Shown here piece by piece: positions 20,264 through 29,439 of a stretch of 55,533 nt of DNA. Position numbers and translations under genes: made by a program. Location of the stretch: the NCBI GenBank assembly GCA_937930695.1, contig CALHCB010000155.1, forward strand, positions 1-55,533, written 5' to 3'. Source of the stretch: an uncultured Acidimicrobiales bacterium (lineage in GTDB: Bacteria; Actinomycetota; Acidimicrobiia; Acidimicrobiales; SZUA-35). Position 1 is the first letter of the stretch, and each line of letters opens with the position of its first letter. Under the pieces are notes generated by a model. It searched no databases. It was not told the origin of the DNA and worked only from the letters and a program-made list of their open reading frames with translations.

Positions 20264-21136
20264 TCAGCCTTCGATGTCGTCGTACGTCACGGTGAAGCCC
20301 GTACCAAAGAACTTCTCACCGATTTCGTCCATGAAGCCGCTGGACTTCATCTCTTCGACGGCCTGGTTGACCGGATCGACGAGCTCTGAGCCCTGCGGAA
20401 AGATGAATCCGAGCGGGTCGGACTGGAGACCATCATCAATGGTCTTCACTGCGTCGGCGTTCTCGCCGATGTAACCGAGGCCAGCAGCATCATCGATGAT
20501 CACGGCATCAACGTCGCCAGCGATGAGGGCCTGGATTGCCAGTCCGAACTGATCGAATGCCTGAATGCGATCGTCGCCTCCGAGGAGTTCAACCGCAAGC
20601 TCGAAGTTCGTTGTTCCAACCTGAGTTGCCACGATGGCATCGCCATCGATGATGTCTGCAGCTGAGGAGTAACGATCATCGTCCTTGCCGACGATGAACT
20701 TCTGCTGCACGGTCATGTACGCGACGGAGTAATCAACGATTTCTTTGCGCTCGTCAGTAATCGAGATGCCATCAGCGGCAGTATCGAGTTCACCCTGCGC
20801 AACCTGGTCGATGACGTCGGGCCATCCTGCTGCAACGAACTCGGCCTCGCAGTTGAGGAGACGGCAGATTTCGGTCCACGCGTCGTAGTCCCAGCCCTGG
20901 CCTTCATCCTCTCCAGCGGGGATGTAGTTGAACGGTAGGTAGGCGTTCTCGACGCCGACCGTGACGGTTCGACCTTCCAGGTCGGGCAGGCCGCTGTCTG
21001 ATGTTGCTTCTTCTGATTCGGAATCAGAGCCAGCATCAGTTGAGTCGGAACTATCGCCGCAGGCAGAAGCCAACAGTGCGAAGCCGAATACCAGTGCCAA
21101 AAGGCGACTGAGTCGTCGATGGTTGAGTGTCTTCAT
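20264..21136 (-). CDS. Amino-acid ABC transporter substrate-binding lipoprotein
   Basis: This 290-residue solute-binding protein of family 3 has a lipoprotein signal ending LLASAC (Cys at about residue 26), then an acidic Ser/Asp linker. The mature domain shows [53 protein letters not shown] and a C-terminal [20 protein letters not shown], all characteristic of periplasmic or surface amino-acid binding proteins. It would deliver polar amino acids to the permease downstream. The exact ligand cannot be told. It is divergent from htpX across about 160 bases. Confidence 0.92.
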   Translation of the reverse strand: MKTLNHRRLSRLLALVFGFALLASACGDSSDSTDAGSDSESEEATSDSGLPDLEGRTVTVGVENAYLPFNYIPAGEDEGQGWDYDAWTEICRLLNCEAEFVAAGWPDVIDQVAQGELDTAADGISITDERKEIVDYSVAYMTVQQKFIVGKDDDRYSSAADIIDGDAIVATQVGTTNFELAVELLGGDDRIQAFDQFGLAIQALIAGDVDAVIIDDAAGLGYIGENADAVKTIDDGLQSDPLGFIFPQGSELVDPVNQAVEEMKSSGFMDEIGEKFFGTGFTVTYDDIEG

Positions 21137-21297
21137 GTCAAACCTCCATGGTGAACCAGGGTTGGCTCATCCGGAACTCGGCAATGGTAGCCCCGACTCC
21201 GCCAACCCCGATTCGGATTCCATCGAACGAGAGGGCCGAAGCAAGCACGGACACAAGTGGGAACCAGTGGGAACTTCCGCAGCGGGCCCTACGTTGG

Positions 21298-22167
21298 ATG
21301 ACCATGAAGAACGGACTGAAGACCGCAGTGCTCCTCGGGGGAATGGCGGGGCTCGTGATGTTGGCGGGGCTCGCACTCGGAGGCAGCTCGGGTTTGACCA
21401 TCGCGTTTGTCATCGCGTTGGTGATGGTGGGTGGCTCCTATTGGTTCAGCGCCACGCTGGCGATTCGCTCAGCCCGAGCGGTCGAGGCCGATCCGGCGCA
21501 GCTTCCCGAGTACTTCGAGATCATGACCGAGCTGACGCAACTGGCCGACATGCCAATGCCGAAGCTTTATGTGTCGCCTGAGCAGCAACCCAATGCCTTC
21601 GCCACGGGTCGTAATCCGTCGAACGCTGCGATCTGTGTCACCGAAGGTCTGCTCCGCACGCTGTCGTGGGCCGAGATTCGGGGTGTGCTTGCGCACGAGC
21701 TGGCGCATATCAAGAACCGCGACATCCTCACTGGATCGGTCGCCGCGGCCATTGCCACGGGAATCAGCTATGCCGCCAACATGGTGCTCTGGAGCGGGGC
21801 CTTCGGCGGAAATCGCCGAGATAACAACGACGGCAATCCGATCATTGCGATCGCCTTTGCGATGCTTGCCCCGATGGCCGCTGGCGTGTTGCAGATGGCG
21901 ATCAGCCGAAGTCGAGAGTTCGAAGCCGATCGGAGTGCGGCTCGGTTGATCGGTGACGGCGAACCGCTCGCCTCAGCGTTGGCTCGTCTCCACGGTTATT
22001 CATTGCAGGTACCTTCAAATGTCGCCCCACCCCAAGCGAGTCACTACATCGTGAACCCGCTCAGCAATCGCAAGGTCGCGTTCTCGAATATGTTTGCCAC
22101 GCACCCAAACGTCGATGAGCGAATCCGTCGGCTTCGCGAAGGCGAATGGAGCGACCGAGGCTTCTGA
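21298..22167 (+). CDS. htpX: HtpX-type M48 membrane metalloprotease
   Basis: This protein of about 289 residues has two N-terminal membrane helices (residues 8-50), a zinc-protease motif [12 protein letters not shown] (H133, E134, H137) followed by two more hydrophobic segments, and the third zinc ligand Glu expected in [13 protein letters not shown]. HtpX degrades damaged membrane proteins. The start is ATG 21298 (MTMKNGLK) or ATG 21304; the frame is open upstream but that stretch is not membrane-protein-like. The C-terminus has [16 protein letters not shown], conserved in the family. Confidence 0.93.
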   Translation: MTMKNGLKTAVLLGGMAGLVMLAGLALGGSSGLTIAFVIALVMVGGSYWFSATLAIRSARAVEADPAQLPEYFEIMTELTQLADMPMPKLYVSPEQQPNAFATGRNPSNAAICVTEGLLRTLSWAEIRGVLAHELAHIKNRDILTGSVAAAIATGISYAANMVLWSGAFGGNRRDNNDGNPIIAIAFAMLAPMAAGVLQMAISRSREFEADRSAARLIGDGEPLASALARLHGYSLQVPSNVAPPQASHYIVNPLSNRKVAFSNMFATHPNVDERIRRLREGEWSDRGF

Positions 22168-22199
22168 GCATCGAGGGTTCTCCGTTCCTTTGCATGCCG

Positions 22200-23225
22200 C
22201 TATCGGTTGTAGTGGTGTTCAAGTCCTGGCAAGGGCGTGAACATTTCGTGCTCTGGTTGCGGTGCTCCCGGCCCAGCAGCTCCGGATGCTCGCTCTTGTG
22301 GCGTGACGAAGATGTCTTCGTTGTTGAGCGCTGCCTGAATGATGCGTGCCTTCTGCTCGGTCTTCGTCTTGGAAACCGAACGCAGTGTCTTGAGTTCGAC
22401 CCGTTGTCCGTCGATGCGAACCAGGACCGGGTACCACCACTTGGTGTGTCGACTCTTGTCGAAGTCGAGCTCGATCGAGGCGACCTCGTGCTCGGCGGTG
22501 ACCGTCTTTCGGCCGATCTTTTCCTGGCTGACAACTCCCGGCTCGATGTCGACCCACCCGAAGCTGAACACGGCGAAACAGAACATGAACCCGCCGATAG
22601 CGGCTGGAAGAATCTCCCCATCGAGTCCTGCGGTCAGCCCAACGGCCAGTCCGGCCAACAACATCGCCGATTGCAGGAGCAAGAACGACGTCGGCGAGTA
22701 GAACCGATGCGTTGGCTCGACGGAAGTAGGCCCGGGAGCAGGGAGCGCTGGTGCAACAATGGGAGCGGGTTCGGGTGGAGCAGCGTGTTGTTGGGGCGGT
22801 GCGGGCGGCGCTGGTTCCGGTGGTGCGACGTGTTGCTGGGGTGGTGCAGGAATCGCCGGCAAATCAGAAACCGTTGGCACCGTCTCCTCGGGAGCGCTCG
22901 CTCGTCGCATCTGGGTGCGGGCGGTGTGCATCTGCATCTGTTCGAGCTGAGCTGCCGATGGTGCTGTGGGCACCGCCGGTGGGCTCCCCATCGTCGTCTG
23001 GGACGGGGCGACACGAGGGTCCTGGGCCTGCTGGGCCCACTGCTCGGCTGCTTCGATCTCGGCCAACGCCTGTGACGGTTGGCGATCCGCATCGAGGGCC
23101 GGGGCCCCGTGTTCGGCGTCAGTCGCTACTTGCTGTGCGACCGCTGGCTGATTGAACGGGTCGGAGAGCAGATCGGGCGAGCCCGTTGTGGCGTTGTTGG
23201 CGAAAGGATCGTTCACGATGCACAC
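22200..23225 (-). CDS. Proline/alanine-rich membrane protein of unknown function
   Basis: This 341-residue protein has a Q, A and P-rich N-terminal half (about 1-175, with PPQQHVAPPEPAPPAPPQQH), two hydrophobic helices (about 180-220: FLLLQSAMLLAGLAVGLTAG and a second after a short loop), and a basic, well-folded-looking C-terminal domain with VTAEHEVASIELDFDKSRHT, KWWYPVLVRIDGQ and VELKTLRSVSKTKTE. I do not recognise the family. The start is GTG 23225 or GTG 23216; neither is decisive. It is 41 bases downstream of the GGDEF-EAL gene on the same strand. Confidence 0.6.
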   Translation of the reverse strand: MCIVNDPFANNATTGSPDLLSDPFNQPAVAQQVATDAEHGAPALDADRQPSQALAEIEAAEQWAQQAQDPRVAPSQTTMGSPPAVPTAPSAAQLEQMQMHTARTQMRRASAPEETVPTVSDLPAIPAPPQQHVAPPEPAPPAPPQQHAAPPEPAPIVAPALPAPGPTSVEPTHRFYSPTSFLLLQSAMLLAGLAVGLTAGLDGEILPAAIGGFMFCFAVFSFGWVDIEPGVVSQEKIGRKTVTAEHEVASIELDFDKSRHTKWWYPVLVRIDGQRVELKTLRSVSKTKTEQKARIIQAALNNEDIFVTPQERASGAAGPGAPQPEHEMFTPLPGLEHHYNR

Positions 23226-23266
23226 ATCGACCGAATTTTGGGGGGTCTTGAAAAACTGATCAGTGG

Positions 23267-25906
23267 TCAGCTCAACGCAAGCAGCTCAGCGTCCGTCTGA
23301 ATCTCGGCAAACGGCTTTGGTCGACCCAGGAGATAACCCTGGAGAAGATCAATTCCGAGATGCACCAGAACCTGTTGCTGTTCCTCAGTTTCGACACCCT
23401 CGACGGTGATGTCCATCCCGAGGAGATGCCCAGTTTCCGTGATCAATCGAATCAGTGAAAGGTCATCGGGGTGGTCGAGGTTCTGAGTGAAGCTGCGGTC
23501 GATCTTGAGGATGTCGGCCGGAAGATCTCGCAGGTGGGCGAGCGATGTGTAACCCGTTCCGAAGTCGTCGATTGCGATCACCACGCCAAGCTTTCGGAGG
23601 CGGCGAAGTGTTTCGGCCGCCACGACGAGATCGTCGAGCAGAGCGCTTTCAGTGATCTCGATGGTCAATCGGGTGGCGTCGACTGACCAACGGTCGAGTG
23701 CCGCGGTGACGTCTTCGAAGAGATCTCCGCGGACCAGGTGTCGGCCGGAGACGTTCACGGAAAGACCGGCGGACGACAGGTCGTCCCGTTTCGCGAATTC
23801 TGCCAGGTGACGCACACCTTCGTTGATGACCCAACGGTCGACCGCGATGATGAGGTCGGACCGTTCTGCAAACTGAATGAACTCGTCGGGGGGAACGTTG
23901 CCAACTCCCGGCCGATCCCATCGGAGCAAAGCCTCGAATTCGTGGATGTGATTGGTTGTTGCGCTCAAGATGGGTTGGAAGTTGAGGTGGAACTCTCCAC
24001 GTTGGAGGCCCTCAGTGATCGCTGTGCCGAGGTCTGCTTCTTGGCGGAGGCGGGCTCGGAGCTTGTCGTCGAACGCCCGTGTCTGGTTCCGGCCGGCTTT
24101 CTTCGCTTCGTATACCGCGTAGTCGGCCTCTCGAATGACCTCGTCGGCCTGACTCGAGCCGTCGGCCAACGAAACCCCGATGGAGACGGTGGGTGTCAAC
24201 TTCTGTCCTCGGTACTCGATGCTTGCCGACACACCAAGGCGAATCCGTTCCGCTAGAACCCGTGCTGCTTCGATCGACCCGATTGGCTCCGCCACGATCA
24301 GGAACTCGTCACCGCCCAAGCGACCGACGCGGTCGCCAGGGCGACAGGTGTCGAGCAGGCGTCTCGCGACGGTGTTGAGGAGATAGTCACCCGCCCCATG
24401 GCCGTGGAGATCGTTGACCATCTTGAATCCATCGAGGTCGATGAAGAGCACGGCGAGTCGATTGCCCGTGAGCTGAGCTCGGCTGAGTGCTCGTTCGAGG
24501 TTCGCGATCGAGGCGCTGCGATTGGGGAGGTTCGTCAGACCATCATGGCTGGCCTCGTGGGAAAGACGACGCCGAAACTCTTCGCGCTCGCTCATCGACT
24601 CGCGGAGTCGTCCAACAGCGACGTCCAGCGACCTGCCGAGGGTTCCTGTTGCTGCGACTTCGAAGGAAGAGTCTTCGAGCCTTCCATCGGCGAGTGCAAG
24701 TGCTTGGGCTTCGGCCCGATGCAGGTTCTCGGCAGCTTGGTTGAGGGTGTGGCTTGCAGCTTGGACCTCGACGGGTCCGGAAAGTTCGAGCGGTTCCTGA
24801 AGCTCGCCGGTGGCGAGGGCTTCTGCGGCTCGGCCCAACCGTCGAATGGGGCCGACGATCGAGCGTGTGACGACGACAAGCCCAGCCAGCGTCATCACGA
24901 TGATGGCCGTCGTGACAAGCCCGAGAAGAAGCGCTCGACGTTGCTCGGCGACCCGCGTGAGTTCGAGCTCTGCGTAGAGATCTTCGGCTGCGACTTCGAC
25001 AAGCTGCAGATGTGCGTCGGAGGCTGAGGTTGCGGATTTGAATGACTCTGCAAGGTTCAACAGAGCGGAGGGGTCGGCGAACTCGACGTTCTCGAGTTCG
25101 GTCGGATCGAAGCCGGTGACCTCAGCCTGCGTCCGGTCGATGATGCTCCTGACAGCGGGGGCGGCCTCAACAGCTTGCTGGGCGCCGCCGAGCCGGTCGG
25201 ACCCCTCAAGTTCGGTTTTGAGATTGGCTGCGGACTCTTCGTACGCCGCGAGGGTTGTTGCAGCGCCGACTAGTGCAAACGTTGGGTCGTCGCTTCCGTA
25301 GACCGTCAGGAAGAAGTACGCGCCGAGCAGTTCGTTGAATGCGGAGCGGAGATCGTTGGCTCTCGCCAGCAGTTCTGCTTGGTGGGCCAACGTCTGACCG
25401 TCGGGGAGTCCGGACGAAGCGTTGAGAAGATCTTGACTTGAGTGGCCAATGCGCGGCTGCAGCGCTTGCTCCGACGCGAGATTGAGCGAGGAGAGTTCGG
25501 TGCTGCCCCTGCTCGTCTCGCCTCTTGCTTCTGTGATGGCAGCCGTGAGTTCGGGATCCCCGTAGGCCTCGAGGAGTGCGTCGACCTGGGCTTGGGAGGT
25601 TTCGAGTTCCGCCCGGAGATCAATCTCGAGGAACGACACAACGAACTCGTCCGGTATGCCGTAGTCCTCCAACGCATCGACGCCCTCGTTCCAGTAGATC
25701 TCTGAATCGATCGCCGTTTCGATCGCGATCAAATCATTGAGATTGTCGGTCGCCGACTCGATATCGGCGAGATCCCGCTGGGTCTCGGTGACGTTGATGA
25801 TTTGATTCCCCGAAAAGGTGGTCAGCGCAAAAACAGGGAGGGCGGCCAACCCGGCAAGCATTGCCCCGACCCGCAGTCGAGGTTTCCCTGGGGAAACGGA
25901 AGTCAC
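23267..25906 (-). CDS. Membrane sensor diguanylate cyclase/phosphodiesterase (GGDEF-EAL)
   Basis: This 879-residue protein makes and/or breaks cyclic di-GMP. It has membrane helices at about 15-33 and 325-347, with a helical exterior sensor of about 290 residues between, then a HAMP-like linker (about 348-400). The GGDEF domain (about 455-610) has intact GGDEF at 531-535 and an inhibitory-site RPGD at 522-525, five residues before it. The EAL domain (about 625-875) has FEALLRW at 657-663, ITESALL, DDFGTGYTSL and EGVET. Both active sites look intact. The start is GTG 25906 with a weak ribosome site; a perfect palindrome lies 26 bases upstream. Confidence 0.93.
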   Translation of the reverse strand: MTSVSPGKPRLRVGAMLAGLAALPVFALTTFSGNQIINVTETQRDLADIESATDNLNDLIAIETAIDSEIYWNEGVDALEDYGIPDEFVVSFLEIDLRAELETSQAQVDALLEAYGDPELTAAITEARGETSRGSTELSSLNLASEQALQPRIGHSSQDLLNASSGLPDGQTLAHQAELLARANDLRSAFNELLGAYFFLTVYGSDDPTFALVGAATTLAAYEESAANLKTELEGSDRLGGAQQAVEAAPAVRSIIDRTQAEVTGFDPTELENVEFADPSALLNLAESFKSATSASDAHLQLVEVAAEDLYAELELTRVAEQRRALLLGLVTTAIIVMTLAGLVVVTRSIVGPIRRLGRAAEALATGELQEPLELSGPVEVQAASHTLNQAAENLHRAEAQALALADGRLEDSSFEVAATGTLGRSLDVAVGRLRESMSEREEFRRRLSHEASHDGLTNLPNRSASIANLERALSRAQLTGNRLAVLFIDLDGFKMVNDLHGHGAGDYLLNTVARRLLDTCRPGDRVGRLGGDEFLIVAEPIGSIEAARVLAERIRLGVSASIEYRGQKLTPTVSIGVSLADGSSQADEVIREADYAVYEAKKAGRNQTRAFDDKLRARLRQEADLGTAITEGLQRGEFHLNFQPILSATTNHIHEFEALLRWDRPGVGNVPPDEFIQFAERSDLIIAVDRWVINEGVRHLAEFAKRDDLSSAGLSVNVSGRHLVRGDLFEDVTAALDRWSVDATRLTIEITESALLDDLVVAAETLRRLRKLGVVIAIDDFGTGYTSLAHLRDLPADILKIDRSFTQNLDHPDDLSLIRLITETGHLLGMDITVEGVETEEQQQVLVHLGIDLLQGYLLGRPKPFAEIQTDAELLALS

Positions 25907-25931
25907 GTTCTTTCTACGGCGAAGTTTTCGG

Positions 25932-25949
25932 CCTGCTTGAGCAAGCAGG
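25932..25949. promoter_or_regulatory. Palindrome upstream of the GGDEF-EAL gene
   Basis: CCTGCTTG-AG-CAAGCAGG is an inverted repeat with perfect 8-base arms in the 173-base divergent region between the GGDEF-EAL gene and the peroxiredoxin gene. A second small palindrome, ACCTAGGT, follows a few bases further on. A DNA-binding protein site is likely by form only; the regulator is unknown. Confidence 0.45.
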
Positions 25950-26079
25950 TAAACGTACCTAGGTGGTTTGTCGTCGGTCTCTTCGACGCGACGAGCCTCG
26001 TCGGCGTCGATGGACGTTTGATGGAGCGACGCGCCGCCAGCGATGCCACCTCGTGGAGGCGCTCGGATAGCTTGACGCC

Positions 26080-26553
26080 ATGGGAACCAGCCACACTTCG
26101 CCGATGCAGGGCGACCGGGCCCCGGCCTTCTACCTGGCCGACCAAACAGGTACGAAGCTGAGGTTGTCGTCGTTCAAGGGGATCAAGGTGCTGATCTACT
26201 TCTATCCCAAGGCCGATACGCCCGGTTGCACGACCCAAGCATGCGGCCTGCGCGACATCGCCGCTGATATCGGCGACACAGTCGTTCTTGGCATCAGCCC
26301 CGACCCGGTCGACAAGCTTGCAACGTTTGATGCCAAGTACGAACTCGGGTTTCGGCTTCTCAGCGATCCCCAGCACGTCATTGCCGAGAAGTACGGCATG
26401 TGGGTCGAGAAGAACATGTACGGCAAGAAGTACATGGGCGTGCAACGCTCGGCATTTCTCGTGAACGAGAAGGGTGTTGTTGAGCAGGCGTGGCCGAAGA
26501 TTTCCCCGAAAGACACACCGGCCAAACTCCTCGACGCACTTGGCGTGGCCTGA
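26080..26553 (+). CDS. Bcp-type thioredoxin-dependent peroxiredoxin
   Basis: This 157-residue protein reduces hydroperoxides. It begins GDRAPAFYLADQTGTKLRLS after a short leader, then has FYPKADTPGCTTQACGLRD with both the peroxidatic Cys and the second Cys five residues later, the pattern of BCP/PrxQ enzymes. The start is ATG 26080; ATG 26104 is a possible shorter start. Two bases separate its stop from the next start at GTG 26556, so it probably leads the five-gene run to 29408. Confidence 0.92.
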   Translation: MGTSHTSPMQGDRAPAFYLADQTGTKLRLSSFKGIKVLIYFYPKADTPGCTTQACGLRDIAADIGDTVVLGISPDPVDKLATFDAKYELGFRLLSDPQHVIAEKYGMWVEKNMYGKKYMGVQRSAFLVNEKGVVEQAWPKISPKDTPAKLLDALGVA

Positions 26554-26555
26554 AC

Positions 26556-27983
26556 GTGGAATCACGATTCGCGACGGCAATGGTCTTTTCGACCTCGGCG
26601 CTTGTTCTGGTCCTCGAAATCTTGGCGGGGCGACTCGTTGCGCCATACGTCGGGGTGTCGCTCGAGGCATTCACAGGGATCATCGGCACCGTCCTCGCAG
26701 GCATCGCCCTTGGAGCTGGGTGGGGCGGCCGGATCGCGGATGAACGCGATCCGAGAACCCTGATCGGCCCGGCTCTGATTCTCGGCGGCGTCCTCTCGTG
26801 GCTTTCGGTGCCCATCGTGTCGATCATGGGACCCCTCGTGGGATCTTCTCCGTTCGACATCGTGCTGCTCACCGCGGTGGCGTTCTTTCTGCCGGCAGCG
26901 GTTCTGAGCTCCATCAGCCCGATGGTGGCCAAGCTCTCCTTGAGTTCGCTGGAAGACACGGGCTCGGTTGTTGGTGGCCTGTCCGCTGCAGGAACCGCAG
27001 GCGCTCTCGTCGGCACGTTCTTGACAGGCTTCGTGTTGGTGTCGGTCGCTCCTGTTCGAACGATCATCGTGGTATTGGGCGCCTGTCTTGTGCTTCTCGG
27101 GATCGGGGTGTGGTGGAAACTGAGCAAGGGCAAACCAGCGGCCAGCGGGTTCGCCGGTATCGCAGTGGGTGCCCTTGCCATCCTGGCAATCCCGTCGACC
27201 TGTGACTACGAGACCGACTATTTCTGCGCCCGTGTGGAAATAGATGAAGCACGACCCTCGGGGCGGAGCCTGTATCTCGACCATCTTCGTCATGCATACG
27301 TCGACCTGGACGACCCGACCTACCTCGAGTTTCGCTACATGCGCCTTTTCGCTGATGTGGCGAACGCCCAGCCGGACGGGCCCCTTGATGTGCTGTACAT
27401 CGGTGGCGGCGGATTCTCCCTGCCACGCTGGATGACCGTCGTGCGCCCGGGCTCGACGAATCTGGTGCTGGAAATCGACGATTCGCTCGTGGAGATCGCT
27501 GAAGCCGAGCTCGGGCTGACCGAGAGCGACGGTCTCAACATCATCATTGGCGATGCTCGTCTCGCCCTCGATGACTTGCCGACCGATGGATTCGACTTGA
27601 TCGTCGGCGATGCGTTCGCCAGTGATTCGGTGCCCTGGCATCTCACCACGACCGAGGTGATTGCAGAATTTCAGCGTGTGCTCCGACCAGATGGCATCTA
27701 TGCGATGAACGTCATCGATGGCGGTTCGAGCGACTACGCCCGGGCTCAGCTCGCAACGCTCGGCGTCAGCTTCGAGCACCTTGCAGCCGTTCAGCCTGGG
27801 GACCTCGTGGCGCCCCGTCGGACCTACAACCAGATGTTGCTGGCATCCAATGCCCCGTTGCCCGTCATAGATATCGATCCAGCTGATGGCGAGCTTCTGG
27901 CGGGGTCGGTTCTCGACACCTTCGTTGGAAATGCTGAGGTGCTCACCGACGACTTCGCGCCGGTCGACCAACTCTCGGAATGA
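26556..27983 (+). CDS. Membrane-fused spermidine-synthase-like protein
   Basis: This protein of about 475 residues has an N-terminal membrane half of about seven helices (residues 5-210, including FSTSALVLVLEILAGRLVAP) and a C-terminal Rossmann domain (about 235-460). The latter has VLYIGGGGFSLPRWM, NLVLEIDDSLVEIAEAELG, IIIGDARLALDDL and FDLIVGDAFAS, which is the spermidine-synthase/SAM-binding pattern. Such fused proteins are widespread and their substrate is generally unknown; polyamine synthesis is not established. The start at GTG 26556 is two bases after the peroxiredoxin stop. Its stop overlaps the next ATG (ATGA). Confidence 0.82.
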   Translation: MESRFATAMVFSTSALVLVLEILAGRLVAPYVGVSLEAFTGIIGTVLAGIALGAGWGGRIADERDPRTLIGPALILGGVLSWLSVPIVSIMGPLVGSSPFDIVLLTAVAFFLPAAVLSSISPMVAKLSLSSLEDTGSVVGGLSAAGTAGALVGTFLTGFVLVSVAPVRTIIVVLGACLVLLGIGVWWKLSKGKPAASGFAGIAVGALAILAIPSTCDYETDYFCARVEIDEARPSGRSLYLDHLRHAYVDLDDPTYLEFRYMRLFADVANAQPDGPLDVLYIGGGGFSLPRWMTVVRPGSTNLVLEIDDSLVEIAEAELGLTESDGLNIIIGDARLALDDLPTDGFDLIVGDAFASDSVPWHLTTTEVIAEFQRVLRPDGIYAMNVIDGGSSDYARAQLATLGVSFEHLAAVQPGDLVAPRRTYNQMLLASNAPLPVIDIDPADGELLAGSVLDTFVGNAEVLTDDFAPVDQLSE

Positions 27984-28645
27984 AGTTCACCAGGGGTGAG
28001 GCAGCCTCGTTGGCCTTCACCTACTTCACCGCTGGCCTCGCGGTGTCCGTGCTCCACGTCACTCAGGGCACTGATCCAGTGGTGGTGATTGCGGCCGCCC
28101 TGATCGTGAACTCGGCGACCTCGACGTTGGCGTTCGCCGCGGTCACGGCATCTGGCGGTTCAATCTTGGCTGGTGTGTTCAGCGGTTGGCTTGTGGCGAC
28201 GCGGTTCGGGTTGTTCGCCGCTGCGCTGGGGCCGCGCCTGTGGCCTGAACGATGGAAGCGAGCGATCGCCGCGCACCTTGCGTTTGACCCGAGTGTTGCG
28301 CTCGGAATTCGCGAGGACGACGACGCTGATGCTCGGAGCGTCTTCGTGCAGGCAGGTCTCTGGTTGTGCGTGCCGTGGTGGATCGCAGCTGTGCTCGGGT
28401 CGACGGTTGCCGATCAGTTGGGTGACACCCGAACGTTGGGACTCGATGCGGTGCTCCCCGCGATGCTCATCGCGATCATCTTCCCCCAACTTCGAAGTCG
28501 ACTTGGTGCAACGATTGCCGTCATCGCCGCGGCCCTTGCACTGGCTCTGGTGGAATTCACTCCCGGAGGAATACCCGTGCTCATCGCGGGAACCGCGAGT
28601 TTGCTTGCTCTACGAGCCCGTCCAGCGATCGAGGTTGGCGTCTGA
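27980..28645 (+). CDS. azlC: AzlC-family branched-chain amino-acid exporter, large subunit
   Basis: This 221-residue membrane protein with about six helices fits AzlC, the large subunit of a branched-chain amino-acid export pair: FTYFTAGLAVSVLHVTQG at the start, ALIVNSATSTLAFAAVTAS, and AVLPAMLIAIIFPQLRSR near the end. It overlaps the preceding gene in ATGA and the following AzlD-like gene in TGATG, the arrangement of a coupled two-subunit transporter. The substrate is inferred from the family only. Confidence 0.85.
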   Translation: MKFTRGEAASLAFTYFTAGLAVSVLHVTQGTDPVVVIAAALIVNSATSTLAFAAVTASGGSILAGVFSGWLVATRFGLFAAALGPRLWPERWKRAIAAHLAFDPSVALGIREDDDADARSVFVQAGLWLCVPWWIAAVLGSTVADQLGDTRTLGLDAVLPAMLIAIIFPQLRSRLGATIAVIAAALALALVEFTPGGIPVLIAGTASLLALRARPAIEVGV

Positions 28646-28947
28646 TGCTGACCTGGACGGTCGTGGGACTATTGGCGATCGGCGTCTACGGGCAACGAGC
28701 CCTTGGCGCAGTGTTGCTCGATACGGATCGACTCGAAGAACATTGGCAGGGGGTGCTGCGGAGTATTCCGTTGGCGATCATCGTCGCCGTCGTTGCGCTG
28801 CAGACATTCACGAGCTCCCAGGCGTTCAGCTTCGATGCTCGAGCGATCGGCGTTGGTGCCGCTGCGTTGTGTGCGTGGCGCAGGCTTCCGATGCTCGTGA
28901 CGGTGCTCGTGGCCGCTGCCGTTACTGCAGCAGTGAGGCAGCTATGA
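28645..28947 (+). CDS. azlD: AzlD-family small membrane subunit
   Basis: This 100-residue protein has three or four hydrophobic helices (TWTVVGLLAIGVYGQRALG, LRSIPLAIIVAVVALQTF, LPMLVTVLVAAAVTAAV), the size and form of AzlD. It works with AzlC in branched-chain amino-acid export in characterised systems. Its ATG shares one base with the azlC stop, and its own stop overlaps the following lipoprotein start (ATGA). Confidence 0.82.
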   Translation: MLTWTVVGLLAIGVYGQRALGAVLLDTDRLEEHWQGVLRSIPLAIIVAVVALQTFTSSQAFSFDARAIGVGAAALCAWRRLPMLVTVLVAAAVTAAVRQL

Positions 28948-29408
28948 AGCGCACCACTTCCGTGGCGGTGAGCGCTGTGCTCTTCGTGGCGAGTTGTGCG
29001 GAGGTAAGCCCAAGCGGGTGTCCGGTCACCGCCATATCGTCACCGCAATTCGAACCAGGACCCGATCACCCAAGCACGCCCGATGACCCAGCACTCGTCT
29101 GGTTCGGAACCGCTGCGTTGTGGACGGTCTTGCCCGCGGCGGGCGAGTACGTGCCTCGCAAGAGTGTCTGGTGGAGCGAGGACTTTGCCGGTGGCGAGGC
29201 CGAACCGATGCCGGAGCTCTCCGTGTTGTATGAGCGTTTGAATTCGCACGCAGCACCGGTGGCCTTCCCTGCTCCGGGAACCAACGCCTTCACGGTCGAG
29301 GACGGCGCGTTCATGATCAATGGAATTGACCCTGTCACGCCAGGGTGTTGGCGGGTGACTGCTGAGTATCGCGACGCCACACTCTCCTATACCTATGAGG
29401 TCGGGTAG
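28944..29408 (+). CDS. Small lipoprotein of unknown function
   Basis: This 154-residue protein has a type II signal: MKRTTSVAVSAVLFVASC, lipid-attachment Cys at residue 18, then about 135 exterior residues without a recognised domain. A second Cys near position 26 and a third in TPGCWRVTAEYRD could form a disulfide. The start at ATG 28944 overlaps the AzlD stop. The stop lies inside the first copy of a 19-base tandem repeat. Association with the AzlCD transporter is suggested by coupling only. Confidence 0.7.
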   Translation: MKRTTSVAVSAVLFVASCAEVSPSGCPVTAISSPQFEPGPDHPSTPDDPALVWFGTAALWTVLPAAGEYVPRKSVWWSEDFAGGEAEPMPELSVLYERLNSHAAPVAFPAPGTNAFTVEDGAFMINGIDPVTPGCWRVTAEYRDATLSYTYEVG

Positions 29409-29439
29409 GTTCCCGAGATGCGGGTAAGTTCCCGAGATG
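29402..29439. repeat. 19-base tandem duplication at a gene junction
   Basis: CGGGTAGGTTCCCGAGATG (29402-29420) is followed directly by CGGGTAAGTTCCCGAGATG (29421-29439), differing at one base. The first copy holds the stop of the lipoprotein gene and an ATG that meets a stop after eight codons; the second ends with the real ATG of the next gene. It looks like a recent local duplication. Confidence 0.85.

Noticed and set aside
26556..27983. True spermidine synthase (speE)
   Set aside because: It is membrane-fused and not next to speD or other polyamine genes; polyamine synthesis is not supported by the sequence.
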